A stretch of 64,000 bases of DNA from an uncultured Pelagibacteraceae bacterium (GCA_902580895.1 CACHMJ010000001.1:1-64000); one strand, 5' to 3'. Numbered from the stretch's first letter, positions 15,450 through 23,538 are shown. Translations and numbers: made by a program. Notes: generated by a model not told the origin, from the sequence alone.

Positions 15450-16600
15450 TATCTTCTGAATCTTAAATTATTTCGACTTAAATCACTTATTTTTGTACAG
15501 CCCATAAGTTTCATATCACGTTCTAGTTCAGTTCTATACTTTTCTAATGCTCTCTCAACTCCAGCTTGGCCAGCAGCAGCTAAAGCATAAAGATAAAGTC
15601 TACCACCTGAGCATGCTTTCGCTCCTAATGATAATGCTTTTAACATATGAGTTCCCCTGTGAATTCCACCCTCACAAATTACATCAAGCTTATCACCAAC
15701 TGCATCAACGATTTCTGCAAGTTGATCAAAAGGCGCTCTAGATCCATCTAACTGTCTTCCGCCATGATTTGATACCATTATACCTGTGCATCCAATGTCT
15801 ACTGCTCTTTTCGCATCTTCTACACTCATAACTCCTTTTAGAGCGAAATGACCTCCCCATTTAGAACAAAGATTTTCAGCGTCTTTCCAATTCATAGATT
15901 GATCCAACATAGTTGAAAAATAATTTCCAATTGATGAGTTAACATCGGTACCTTCTTTAACAAAATCTTGTAAATGAGGTAATTCAAACTTACCTTTTGT
16001 TAGATAATTAATTCCCCACATCGGTTTAGTAGCAAAACTAAATAAACTTGCTAGAGTTAATTTTGGAGGAGATGTAAAACCAGTTCTTAAATCTCTTTCA
16101 CGGTTTCCACCAGTTATTGTATCAACAGTTAATGCCATTACATCAAATTTTGCAGCTTTAGCTCTTTCCAAGCAAGAGTCGTTTAAACCTCTATCTTTAT
16201 GAAAATAAAATTGAAACATCTTTGGTGTATCAACCATCGAAGAAATTTCCTCAACGCTAACTGTAGCTAAAGCAGAAACACCAAACATTGTGTTGAATTT
16301 TTTTGCTGCTTTTCCAACTGCTCTTTCTCCATCGTAATGAAAAAGTCTTTGTAAGGCAGTTGGTGATAAGTAAAAAGGTAAATCTAATTTTTTTCCAAAT
16401 ATCGTTGTGGACAAATCAACCTCTTCAACTCCTCGCAAAACATTCGGAACTAAATCTACATCGTCAAATGCGCTAGTATTTCTAGCATATGTAATTTCAT
16501 CATCTGCTGCTCCATCTATATAATGAAAGATTGGTGATGGAAGCTTTTTTTTAGCTAATTTTCTAAAGTCGCTAAAATTATGGCAATCTTTTAAATTCAT
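15449..16600 (-). CDS. FMN-dependent alpha-hydroxyacid oxidase/dehydrogenase, LldD family, copy A
   Basis: 383 residues, tandem paralogue of the next gene downstream and first of the pair to be transcribed. It has every family active-site element: FHYIDGAADDE near 26, MFQFYFHKDRG near 130, LKGVMSVEDAKRA near 252, SNHGGRQLDGSRAPF near 277 and EGGIHRGTHMLKAL near 310. The change of the family DGG to EGG in the last FMN-phosphate motif differs from copy B (DGGVRRGTH). The gene starts 9 bases before the PagL-like gene stop codon on the 5' side. Together with copy B, the GlcD-type oxidase and the TRAP importer it suggests oxidation of both stereochemical classes of 2-hydroxy acids. Confidence 0.93.
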   Translation of the reverse strand: MNLKDCHNFSDFRKLAKKKLPSPIFHYIDGAADDEITYARNTSAFDDVDLVPNVLRGVEEVDLSTTIFGKKLDLPFYLSPTALQRLFHYDGERAVGKAAKKFNTMFGVSALATVSVEEISSMVDTPKMFQFYFHKDRGLNDSCLERAKAAKFDVMALTVDTITGGNRERDLRTGFTSPPKLTLASLFSFATKPMWGINYLTKGKFELPHLQDFVKEGTDVNSSIGNYFSTMLDQSMNWKDAENLCSKWGGHFALKGVMSVEDAKRAVDIGCTGIMVSNHGGRQLDGSRAPFDQLAEIVDAVGDKLDVICEGGIHRGTHMLKALSLGAKACSGGRLYLYALAAAGQAGVERALEKYRTELERDMKLMGCTKISDLSRNNLRFRR

Positions 16601-16608
16601 GATTTTTC

Positions 16609-17118
16609 TTAAAACTTTTTGAGGAAATTAAACATATAACTATTTGCCCCAGGATTTTTATCCCCTAAGCTAGCATTAGACACATGATTATAGGATACGG
16701 CAAAATTTGTTGTATCTGAGGTTTTGTAAGATAATTGCACCTCTGATTTAAACTCAAGAACATGACCCAAATCCTTTCCATCTCCCTCGTGATAAAGCCC
16801 TGGAGCAAAACTTGGAGTGAAATAAAAAGAACCCATATCTACATTCCATTCAACACCAGTATAAATATATGCTGCTGAATTTGCTGTTACAAAACCACCT
16901 GTAATCGGAGAAACATTTCCTAAAAATGTTTTTCTATTTAAATTTTCATCTTGATGTTGAAATCCTAACAGCGTTGCTTTTTGTTTGTGATCACTAAAAT
17001 CAAAATTTCCAATAAACAAATTTAATTGATGATTACTGTTATCAGCAGTTGTGTCTCCAAAAAGATTTGAAGGCAAAATTAAAATGAATAGGGCCAGAAA
17101 AATTTTTTTAATATTCAT
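16609..17118 (-). CDS. PagL-like lipid A 3-O-deacylase, outer membrane
   Basis: 169 residues with a Sec signal peptide (hydrophobic core at about 5-18, cleavage near LFG-DTT) and alternating hydrophobic strands as expected for an eight-stranded beta-barrel. The C-terminus ends in Phe, as outer-membrane proteins do. The C-terminal segment contains NHVSNASLGDKNPGAN near 143-158, which fits the PagL His-x-Ser active site followed by Asn and the conserved NPGxN. PagL removes the 3-position acyl chain of lipid A. The assignment rests on this motif plus length and topology. It lies between the ccm genes and the hydroxyacid oxidase pair, with spacings of 15 and 8 bases, but shares no obvious function with either. 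Confidence 0.78.
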   Translation of the reverse strand: MNIKKIFLALFILILPSNLFGDTTADNSNHQLNLFIGNFDFSDHKQKATLLGFQHQDENLNRKTFLGNVSPITGGFVTANSAAYIYTGVEWNVDMGSFYFTPSFAPGLYHEGDGKDLGHVLEFKSEVQLSYKTSDTTNFAVSYNHVSNASLGDKNPGANSYMFNFLKKF

Positions 17119-17133
17119 AAAATAAAAAGCAGA

Positions 17134-17496
17134 TTATTTTCTTATATAAAATTTTTTAAGGATTATTGCACCACCTGCTAAGAATATCAAGATAGGCAAT
17201 AGCCATAAAAAATAGGTATTTCTGTTAAAAACCGGATCATACAATATCCATTCTCCATATTTCGTTTTTAAAAAACTATATATTTGTTCCTCATTTAGAC
17301 CTTCTTGTATTTTATTTCTAATAACTAACTTTAGACTTGTCGCGAATTCTGAATCTGAGTCATATACAGACTGGCCTTGACAAATTAAGCATCTTAAATT
17401 TTTTGCTATTTTATTTTCAGTTTTAATTTCATCTGCCTTCAAGAAATTAAAATTTGAAATTATAGCTGCAATCAAAAATATATGAATAAATTTCAT
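17134..17496 (-). CDS. ccmH: Cytochrome c maturation protein CcmH (short form)
   Basis: 120-residue membrane-anchored periplasmic thiol-disulfide protein that works with CcmG to reduce the CXXCH motif of apocytochrome c before haem attachment. After a signal peptide, the motif LRCLICQGQSV (LRCxxCQ) lies at about residues 34-44, then the three-helix domain ending in YGEWILYDPVF and one C-terminal membrane helix. Only the CcmH N-domain is present; the TPR (CcmI) part found fused in E. coli is missing and would have to be elsewhere. It is the last ccm gene, overlapping ccmG by four bases. Confidence 0.94.
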   Translation of the reverse strand: MKFIHIFLIAAIISNFNFLKADEIKTENKIAKNLRCLICQGQSVYDSDSEFATSLKLVIRNKIQEGLNEEQIYSFLKTKYGEWILYDPVFNRNTYFLWLLPILIFLAGGAIILKKFYIRK

Positions 17497-18011
17497 CTAG
17501 TTATTTTTTTAATTTCTAATAAATCCTCATTGTTTATCGGTCCAATAAATCTTTTTATAATTTTATTTTGATATACTAAAAAACTTTCTGGCACACCATA
17601 AGCACCCCATTCAATTGATGCTGTACCATCCTTATCTGATACAATTATATCGTAGGGATTTCCTAAATCTTTTAAAAAACTTAAGGCATTTTTAAAGTTA
17701 TCTTTATAATTAAACCCTATCAATTCTATTCTGTCATCTTTTTTTAATTCCATTAAAAATACATGTTCCTCCTTACAGGGGATACACCATGATGCCCAAA
17801 TATTCATAAGGTAATAATCATTATCTTTAAAAATTTTTTCTGATATGACAATAGAATCATTCTCAAAAGATTTTAACTCGAATGATGGAACTTCTTTTTT
17901 TAGATTAGTGTCTGGAGTATAAATGTTTGAATTTTTTAAACCTTTAAAAAAAATTATAAAGGTAATCAAAAAAATTAAAATTAAAATTAGTGGAATAAAT
18001 TTAGATTTCAT
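17493..18011 (-). CDS. ccmG: Thiol:disulfide interchange protein CcmG/DsbE
   Basis: 172-residue periplasmic thioredoxin-like protein tethered by an N-terminal membrane helix (about 5-24). The active site NIWASWCIPCKEEH is near residue 70; CPxC-type cysteines with an Ile at the third position rather than the common T/V/P. The cis-Pro region YGVPESFLVYQN near 138 is the GVPETF-like segment characteristic of CcmG. It keeps CcmH and apocytochrome cysteines reduced during cytochrome c assembly. It overlaps ccmF and ccmH by four bases each (ATGA junctions), so the three are translationally coupled. Confidence 0.94.
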   Translation of the reverse strand: MKSKFIPLILILIFLITFIIFFKGLKNSNIYTPDTNLKKEVPSFELKSFENDSIVISEKIFKDNDYYLMNIWASWCIPCKEEHVFLMELKKDDRIELIGFNYKDNFKNALSFLKDLGNPYDIIVSDKDGTASIEWGAYGVPESFLVYQNKIIKRFIGPINNEDLLEIKKITR

Positions 18012-19876
18012 ATTTTTTTAAAAAAGCTTAGAAAACCACCTAAACTTATTAATATTACTGAAACCCAAATCCAAATCATAAAAGGTTTAACTTGATATCT
18101 AACATTAAAATATTCCTGATTCTGAACATAGTTCATCGTCATAAATTTATCTGTGAGCAAGTTAGTTTTAATATCAGCCTCACTCGTAATTATATTTGGT
18201 TGATTATATATTCTTAACTCAGGATTCAGAATATCTGATGACCCATCCAAATTTTGTACATTAAATTTTCCTATAATTGCTTTGAAGTTTTTTTCATCTT
18301 CTTGCTCAATGTTTTCAAAATTTATTGTAAATTTTTCAGTCTTAAATGTTTCACCAATTTTTAGGTTAGTGATTACCTCATTAGAAAAAATATTATTAAA
18401 TAAAATACTTAGAATTAATAAACTAAAACCAAAATGAGCAATATTCTGAGATATATTTCTAAATTTTTTGACAAAAAATTCTCTAGAAGTAGAAAAAAAT
18501 AAAAAGAAAGCAGAGGTAACCAAAATTGTGTTAATCAAGAAATTTATATCAAATTGTTTAATTATTAATGCTGATAACAAAAACGATATTATTAAAAACA
18601 TGGTCATATAAAACTTATCTTTAAAATCTGATTTAACCCAATTGAGATTTGGTCCAATTGCCATAGCTACTAAAAATGGAATTAAGAAAGGTAATATGAG
18701 TTTATTATAAAAAGGTGGTCCAACAGATATTTTATTTGCAGTTATAACTTCTAAAAATATTGGATAAATTGTTCCTATTAAAACTACCGATAAAAAGTAC
18801 ATCATAAACCAATTATTAACTAAAATAGATGTCTCCTTGCTTAGCCAAAAAAAATTATTTTCTAATTTTTCTTTCACTGAATGAAAAAAAATGAAAATAA
18901 AAATAGATAAAAAAATAAGTGTAAAAAGAAAAATTAAAATAAATATACCTCTCTCTGGATCGTTAGCGAATGTATGAACTGAATTTAAAATTCCAGATCT
19001 TACTAAAAAAGTACCGCTCATACTTAAAGCAAAAGTTGCGATTGATAATATCATGGCCCATGATGTTAATATTTTCTTCTTCTCCAAGACTAGTATACAG
19101 TGAAGTAAAGTTGTAAGCGCAAACCATGGCATTAAAGATACATTTTCAACTGGATCCCAAAACCAAAAACCTCCCCAACCTAATTCATAATATGCCCAAA
19201 TAGATCCAAGTAAAATTCCAAGCGTAAGAAAAACCCAAGATGCTAAAACCCATTTTTTAATATGCTTTGCCCATTCTTTTGATACATATGATGTTACCAT
19301 AGCAGCAAGAGCTGATGAGAAAATTATTGAAGAACCTACATATCCTAAATATAAAACTGGAGGATGTATTGCTAAAGCAGGATCTTGTAAAATTGGGTTC
19401 AAACCTAAACCCTCATTTGGTGTTGGAAAAATATAATTGAATGGACTTGAAGTTTTAATCAAAAAAATAAAAAAACCTACAATTATTATTTGTTGAAATA
19501 ATAAAGTAAAAATTCTGTACTTTTTTGGCTGTTGATTAGATTTAAGTAAAAAAATTGAAATAAACAAAGTCAATACTAGCAACCATAACAATAAACTACC
19601 CTCATGATTACCCCAGGTTCCTGAGATTTTATAAAATAATGGTTTAGTCGTATGAGAGTGGTTAAAAACGGTTTCGTTACTAAAATCTGAGTTAATAAAG
19701 GAGACAATTAGTCCAAAGAAACTTATGACTACAAAAAAAAATTGAATAAATGTAAAAGATATTATCTTTTTATCTAAAATTTCAGCATCTCTTAAATTTC
19801 TAACTGAAAAAAAGATAATAAAAACTGAAAAAAGAAGTCCAAAACTTAATGAATAAGAACCTATTAAACTTGCCAA
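18008..19876 (-). CDS. ccmF: Cytochrome c haem lyase subunit CcmF
   Basis: Large polytopic haem-handling protein, 622 residues with about 14-15 membrane segments. The tryptophan-rich WWD-type haem-binding domain is visible as GWGGFWFWDPVENVSLMPW near residue 233. Other family features are KISGTWGNHEGSLLLW near 82 and HPPVLYLGYVG near 172 with candidate haem-ligand histidines. CcmF with CcmH attaches haem delivered by holo-CcmE to apocytochromes in the periplasm. Gene order ccmC-D-E-F-G-H is collinear with the pathway. It begins two bases after ccmE and overlaps ccmG by four. Confidence 0.97.
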   Translation of the reverse strand: MASLIGSYSLSFGLLFSVFIIFFSVRNLRDAEILDKKIISFTFIQFFFVVISFFGLIVSFINSDFSNETVFNHSHTTKPLFYKISGTWGNHEGSLLLWLLVLTLFISIFLLKSNQQPKKYRIFTLLFQQIIIVGFFIFLIKTSSPFNYIFPTPNEGLGLNPILQDPALAIHPPVLYLGYVGSSIIFSSALAAMVTSYVSKEWAKHIKKWVLASWVFLTLGILLGSIWAYYELGWGGFWFWDPVENVSLMPWFALTTLLHCILVLEKKKILTSWAMILSIATFALSMSGTFLVRSGILNSVHTFANDPERGIFILIFLFTLIFLSIFIFIFFHSVKEKLENNFFWLSKETSILVNNWFMMYFLSVVLIGTIYPIFLEVITANKISVGPPFYNKLILPFLIPFLVAMAIGPNLNWVKSDFKDKFYMTMFLIISFLLSALIIKQFDINFLINTILVTSAFFLFFSTSREFFVKKFRNISQNIAHFGFSLLILSILFNNIFSNEVITNLKIGETFKTEKFTINFENIEQEDEKNFKAIIGKFNVQNLDGSSDILNPELRIYNQPNIITSEADIKTNLLTDKFMTMNYVQNQEYFNVRYQVKPFMIWIWVSVILISLGGFLSFFKKI

Positions 19877-19878
19877 AT

Positions 19879-20298
19879 TTATTTCTCCTCTAATGCAGCC
19901 TTGACTTCTGGTGGCATATAATTTTCGTCATGTTTAGCCAAAATTTTTGTAGCTAAAAAAAAATTTTTATCTTTTAGATATCCCTCAGCAACAACACCTT
20001 TCTCCTCCGCAAAAAGATTTGGTACAACCCCTGAATAAACAACGTTTATCTCATTTTTAAAATCAGTAACAATAAATTTAATTTCTTTTGAAATTATAGT
20101 TATAGAGTCTTTTTTAACCATCCCACCTATTCTAATTTTTTTTTTACCAATTTCACTTAAAGTTTTAATTTCTGTTGGAGACTTAAAAAAAATAACATTT
20201 TCCTCTAAGGACTTAATTAGTAAAAAAACTGATAACGCTAAAGTTGCTAGTATTAACAATACAAAAAAAAATCTTAACTTAACTTTTCGCCCATACAT
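19879..20298 (-). CDS. ccmE: Cytochrome c-type biogenesis haem chaperone CcmE
   Basis: 139-residue periplasmic haem chaperone with an N-terminal membrane anchor (about 9-26) and an OB-fold domain. The haem-attachment motif [12 protein letters not shown] near residue 123 contains His followed by Tyr at the fourth following position, the HxxxY signature to which haem is covalently but transiently bound. GGMVKKDSI near 57 and [15 protein letters not shown] near 92 are family segments. It takes haem from CcmC(D) and passes it to CcmF. It lies between ccmD (10 bases) and ccmF (2 bases). Confidence 0.96.
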   Translation of the reverse strand: MYGRKVKLRFFFVLLILATLALSVFLLIKSLEENVIFFKSPTEIKTLSEIGKKKIRIGGMVKKDSITIISKEIKFIVTDFKNEINVVYSGVVPNLFAEEKGVVAEGYLKDKNFFLATKILAKHDENYMPPEVKAALEEK

Positions 20299-20308
20299 GT
20301 TTCAAAAG

Positions 20309-20536
20309 TTAAATGTTTGAAGTATTTGATAAAATTTCTTTATTAATACTTTGAGATTTTGCAAAAGCTGCTTTCTCAGGATTTAAAGATCCAAATTTTG
20401 CTATAAATTTATTTTTTTCTTTGTTGTATTGAATTTTAATGACTAAAAAAAGTGTCAAAAAACTTACTAAGGTAAATGAAAATGCAGACCAAACATATAG
20501 TCCATATCCATTCATAAAAAATAAATTTTCAATCAT
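20309..20536 (-). CDS. ccmD: Haem exporter accessory protein CcmD
   Basis: 75-residue protein with one membrane helix (about 13-35) preceded by the typical NGYGLYVWSAFSFT segment and followed by a basic juxtamembrane stretch and a polar tail. CcmD stabilises the CcmC-CcmE interaction and is needed for release of holo-CcmE. Identification is from size, position between ccmC and ccmE and the YGxYVWxxF pattern, since the family is short and divergent. The tail is longer than in most CcmD proteins. Its start overlaps ccmC by four bases. Confidence 0.88.
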   Translation of the reverse strand: MIENLFFMNGYGLYVWSAFSFTLVSFLTLFLVIKIQYNKEKNKFIAKFGSLNPEKAAFAKSQSINKEILSNTSNI

Positions 20537-21240
20537 AATCTATCTAACCCTTTATTCTTAATTTTTATCAGTTCTGTATTATATTTCATTAAAAAAATCA
20601 GTAGAGAAAATAGGGCAAATGCCGCAGTCATTGTCATTAAAGGAAAGAGCATTGATATATGAATTGAAGTCTTCGAGAGTAAATTGATTGAAGCTGGTTG
20701 ATGTAATGTATTCCACCAATCTACTGAATACTTAATTATCGGGACATTAATAATTCCCAAAATTGTAATAATTGATGTGACTTTAAATGCTTTGTCATTA
20801 TCTTCAAAAATTCTCCATGCAACAAGATACATAATGTAAAATAGTGCTAGTATTAACATTGAGGTTATTCTTGCATCCCAAGCCCACCATGTTCCCCATG
20901 TGGGTTTACCCCATATGGAGCCAGTAACAAGAGCTATTATGTTAAATACCAATCCCGAAGGTGCCAAACTCTTTGAAATTAAAAAAAAATTTCTTATTTT
21001 AAAAATGTATCCAACTATAGATAAAAAAGTAATAGCTGAAAAAATTCCAAGTGAAATCCAAGCTGCTGGAACATGAACATACATGATTCTGACAGAGTGA
21101 CTCTGCTTGTAATCCTCAGGGGATAATATTAGTGACTCAGTTAATCCTATCGAAAAAATTATAATAAATAAAAATAATACATACTTAGGAGCTTTTGATG
21201 TTATCGAAAAAATCTTATTTGGTTCAAAATATTTAAACAT
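20533..21240 (-). CDS. ccmC: Haem exporter / haem-handling protein CcmC
   Basis: 235-residue membrane protein with six helices that presents haem to CcmE. The WWD domain is visible as KPTWGTWWAWDARITSML near residue 117-134; VHVPAAWISLGIF near 53 and STLHQPASINLL-like DWWNTLHQPAS near 175 carry the two candidate axial histidines. It is the first ccm gene of this minus-strand unit. The partner ABC subunits CcmA and CcmB, usually upstream, are not in this window. Its 161-base upstream region to hspQ holds a structured element described separately. Confidence 0.96.
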   Translation of the reverse strand: MFKYFEPNKIFSITSKAPKYVLFLFIIIFSIGLTESLILSPEDYKQSHSVRIMYVHVPAAWISLGIFSAITFLSIVGYIFKIRNFFLISKSLAPSGLVFNIIALVTGSIWGKPTWGTWWAWDARITSMLILALFYIMYLVAWRIFEDNDKAFKVTSIITILGIINVPIIKYSVDWWNTLHQPASINLLSKTSIHISMLFPLMTMTAAFALFSLLIFLMKYNTELIKIKNKGLDRL

Positions 21241-21262
21241 TTATGAGATTATACTTATTATG

Positions 21263-21371
21263 AAAAAACTGCCTGATCAAGAATGCCAGAGGGAGATAAT
21301 AACGAAGGGTAAATAAGTAGCACCCTTGATCAGTATTGAACCTATAAAAGCAGATTGCTGTGTCAAAGGTT
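21263..21371 (-). promoter_or_regulatory. Structured leader with attenuator-like helices upstream of the ccm operon
   Basis: Seen directly: CTGATCAAG (21273-21281) and CTTGATCAG (21325-21333) form a perfect 9-base inverted repeat. An alternative helix, AAGGGT (21305-21310) with ACCCTT (21322-21327), uses three of the same bases, so the two are mutually exclusive. Upstream on the minus strand AACCT/AGGTT (21339-21343 with 21367-21371) encloses AGCA/TGCT around a three-base loop. On the minus strand the long helix is followed by GCAG and then six T (21268-21263), ending 22 bases before the ccmC start. TTGACA (21361-21366) and TATAGG (14 bases on) are a possible promoter. No known riboswitch is recognised; regulation by attenuation is inference. 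Confidence 0.5.
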
Positions 21372-21401
21372 TGAGCTAAATGTGTTTAAAAAATGATCTA
21401 T

Positions 21402-21722
21402 TTAATTAGATAGCTTAAAATAGCTAGATCCTTTTTTCCCAGAAAAAATTTCCTCAATTAAAGGATGTTTTATTGGTTCATTTGAGTCATCAACTAAAAG
21501 ATTTTGCTCAGAAACATATGCCTCATAAGTGATTTCATCATTTTCAGCTAAAAGATGGTAAAAAGGCTGATCTTTTCTTGGTCTTACATTTTTTGGTATC
21601 GATTGATACCATTCTTCTGAATTATTAAATTCAAAATCAACATCATAAATTACACCTCTAAAGTCGAAGTGTTTATGTTTAACTATATCTCCAATTGAAA
21701 ATTTAGCTTTTTGAATTGCCAT
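21402..21722 (-). CDS. hspQ: Heat shock protein HspQ (hemimethylated-DNA-binding YccV family)
   Basis: 106 residues beginning MAIQKAKFSIGDIVKHK, the chosen start; nine upstream in-frame codons were excluded because family members start here. The core FRGVIYDVDFEFNN near 28, PFYHLLAENDE near 62 and YVSEQNL near 82 match HspQ/YccV. In E. coli HspQ is a heat-shock protein that stimulates Lon-dependent proteolysis and was first noted as affecting hemimethylated oriC DNA. On the minus strand the upstream sequence contains CCCATACTA about 8 bases before the ATG, resembling a heat-shock -10 element, but no good CTTGAA accompanies it. It is divergent from yciB. Confidence 0.92.
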   Translation of the reverse strand: MAIQKAKFSIGDIVKHKHFDFRGVIYDVDFEFNNSEEWYQSIPKNVRPRKDQPFYHLLAENDEITYEAYVSEQNLLVDDSNEPIKHPLIEEIFSGKKGSSYFKLSN

Positions 21723-21808
21723 ATAGTTAGTATGGGTATTTAAAATCAAAAATCAATAAGAAAAATTAAAAGTTTTTACGAAATATTATTTATGTTAATA
21801 TCTTACCT

Positions 21809-22360
21809 GTGAACAAATCTTTTTTAAAGTTTTTAACAGATTTTGGACCACTAGTAATTTTTTTTTACTACTACTACGATAGTGGAAAAGACTTAAAAAT
21901 TGCCATTCCTCCATTTATTGTTGCGACAATTATTGCATTAGCAATTGTTTGGTTTTTAGAAAAAAAAATACCAAAAGTTCCTTTGCTAAGTGGAGTTTTG
22001 ATTACTTTCTTTGGTGGATTGACAATTTACTTTGATAATCCTGTTTTTATTTATATTAAACCAACAATTATAAACATTCTTTTTGCATTCGCTCTTATAT
22101 TTGGAAGGTACTTCACAAATGAGCCTGTTCTTAAAAAATTAATGGGTGGATCTATCTCACTTACTGATGAGGGATGGGAAATACTAAATAAAAGATGGAT
22201 ATATTTCTTTTTTGGCCTTGCAATACTTAACGAGATAGTTTGGAGAACTCAATCTGAAGAGTTTTGGGTTAACTTTAAAGTGTGGGGACTTTTACCAATT
22301 ACATTTATATTCACTGCTTTTCAAATAAGTTTAATAAATAAATATAAAACAAATGAATAA
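21809..22360 (+). CDS. yciB: Inner-membrane septation protein YciB/IspZ
   Basis: 183-residue inner-membrane protein with five to six helices, family YciB (septation protein A, also named IspZ). Characteristic pieces are LTDFGPLVIFFYYYY near 9, FGRYFTNEPVLKKLMG near 101 and the LTDEGWEILNKRWIYFFFGLAILNEIVWR block near 119-148. It starts with GTG; the sequence begins VNKSFLKFLTDFGP, matching the family N-terminus, whereas an upstream ATG is out of frame. YciB interacts with elongation and division components and influences envelope integrity. It overlaps the following DUF2794 gene by 8 bases, a pair commonly adjacent in alphaproteobacteria. Confidence 0.93.
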   Translation: MNKSFLKFLTDFGPLVIFFYYYYDSGKDLKIAIPPFIVATIIALAIVWFLEKKIPKVPLLSGVLITFFGGLTIYFDNPVFIYIKPTIINILFAFALIFGRYFTNEPVLKKLMGGSISLTDEGWEILNKRWIYFFFGLAILNEIVWRTQSEEFWVNFKVWGLLPITFIFTAFQISLINKYKTNE

Positions 22361-22694
22361 TAATTTACGTCTTATTATTGATAATGTTAATAAGAAGAAT
22401 ATTGAAGAAAAACATTTTTTTGAGAAAGATGAATTAAAGATTATTTTAAATCTATATGCAAAAATGGTTTCGCAGGGCTCTTGGAAAGATTATGGTCTAA
22501 ACATTTCGAGTAAACAAGTTGGTTTTAGTGTTTTTAAAAATGCTGCTGAAAATGCGCTTTATAAAATTTGTAAAAATTTTAAGCCAAAAAACAAAAATTT
22601 AAAATATTTAATAACAGATGCTAATGGTAAAATATTAAAAAATTCTTATGATTTAAAAAATCTACTAACAAATATAAATTGGAAAAAACTCTAA
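22353..22694 (+). CDS. DUF2794 family protein
   Basis: 113-residue soluble protein with the DUF2794 pattern: an N-terminal FFEKDELKIILNLYAKMVSQGSWKDY-type core (about 24-49), then GLNISSKQVGFSVFKNAAENALYKI and a C-terminal LKYLITDANGKILK element. The family is almost restricted to alphaproteobacteria, and I know no experimental function for it. Its ATG overlaps the yciB stop by 8 bases, so the two are translationally coupled. Its end is one base from the convergent Bax inhibitor-1 gene. Confidence 0.85.
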   Translation: MNNNLRLIIDNVNKKNIEEKHFFEKDELKIILNLYAKMVSQGSWKDYGLNISSKQVGFSVFKNAAENALYKICKNFKPKNKNLKYLITDANGKILKNSYDLKNLLTNINWKKL

Positions 22695-22695
22695 A

Positions 22696-23460
22696 TTATC
22701 TTCTTTGACCAAAAAGTCTTAGCAACATTATGAATAAGTTAATAAAGTCTAAATAAAGCGTTAATGCGCCCATAACAGCTTTTTTACCAATCAACTCGCC
22801 TGTATCACTAGCTGAATACATATTTTTAATCTTTTGAGTGTCGTAAGCAGTAAGTCCTACAAAAATTAAAACTCCTAAAATTGAAATTACGAAGTACATC
22901 ATTGAAGACTTCATAAATATATTAACTATTGATGCAATAATAATTCCGATCAATCCCATCATCAAAAAAGATCCTAATTTTGTCAAGTCTCTTTTGGTCG
23001 TATAACCATAAATGCTCATTGCTCCGAATGTTGCAGAACAAATAAAAAATACTCTGGTGATACTCATACCAGTGTAAACTAATAAAATTGATGAAAGGGA
23101 TAAACCCATTAATGCCGCAAAAATCCAAAAAGTTGTTTGTGCTTTAGCTGCACTCATTTTATTTATGCCAAAGCTCATGTAAAATACAATTCCAAGCGGA
23201 GCTAACATTACTAACCACTTTAAACCTGACATGTAGATTGCGTTACCTATTTGAGTTAATCCAACTATAGATCCTGAACTATCTGTCACAACAGACATTT
23301 TAAAAGTCAAAAGTGCAATTATTCCGGTTAAAAGAATACCGGTTGCCATATAGTTATATACTTTAAGCATGTAGGCCCTTAAGCCTTCATCCATTACTAC
23401 AGTAGATTGTTGAGTAGCTTCTTTTGCTCTACTAAGAATACCTTTTTTATTAAATTCCAT
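22696..23460 (-). CDS. Bax inhibitor-1 / YccA family membrane protein
   Basis: 254 residues with seven hydrophobic helices from about residue 33 to 250, preceded by a polar N-terminus (EATQQSTVVMDEGLRAYMLKVYNYMATGI) as in the alphaproteobacterial YbhL/YccA group. The last helices contain the family aspartates in VGLTAYDTQKIKNMY near 205 and the closing LYLDFINLFIMLLRLFGQRR. In E. coli YccA modulates FtsH proteolysis, and related TMBIM proteins are pH-sensitive calcium leak channels. On the minus strand CTTGAA lies 30-35 bases upstream of the ATG (23490-23495), a possible heat-shock -35 with a weak -10, so stress control is conceivable. Confidence 0.93.
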   Translation of the reverse strand: MEFNKKGILSRAKEATQQSTVVMDEGLRAYMLKVYNYMATGILLTGIIALLTFKMSVVTDSSGSIVGLTQIGNAIYMSGLKWLVMLAPLGIVFYMSFGINKMSAAKAQTTFWIFAALMGLSLSSILLVYTGMSITRVFFICSATFGAMSIYGYTTKRDLTKLGSFLMMGLIGIIIASIVNIFMKSSMMYFVISILGVLIFVGLTAYDTQKIKNMYSASDTGELIGKKAVMGALTLYLDFINLFIMLLRLFGQRR

Positions 23461-23538
23461 ACGAGAGATATATAATCTTTTACTAATTATTCAAGATACC
23501 TTAGAAGATTAATAAAGGATAGACACAATAAAAGCGTT

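Noticed and set aside
21263..21371. Known riboswitch (SAM-II, SAM-V, glycine) or tRNA/6S RNA
   Set aside because: None of the short conserved elements of these families could be placed. Kept only as a structured leader candidate.
23490..23495. CTTGAA upstream of the Bax inhibitor-1 gene as a heat-shock promoter
   Set aside because: The matching -10 is weak and spacing is off; retained only as a remark in the gene entry.
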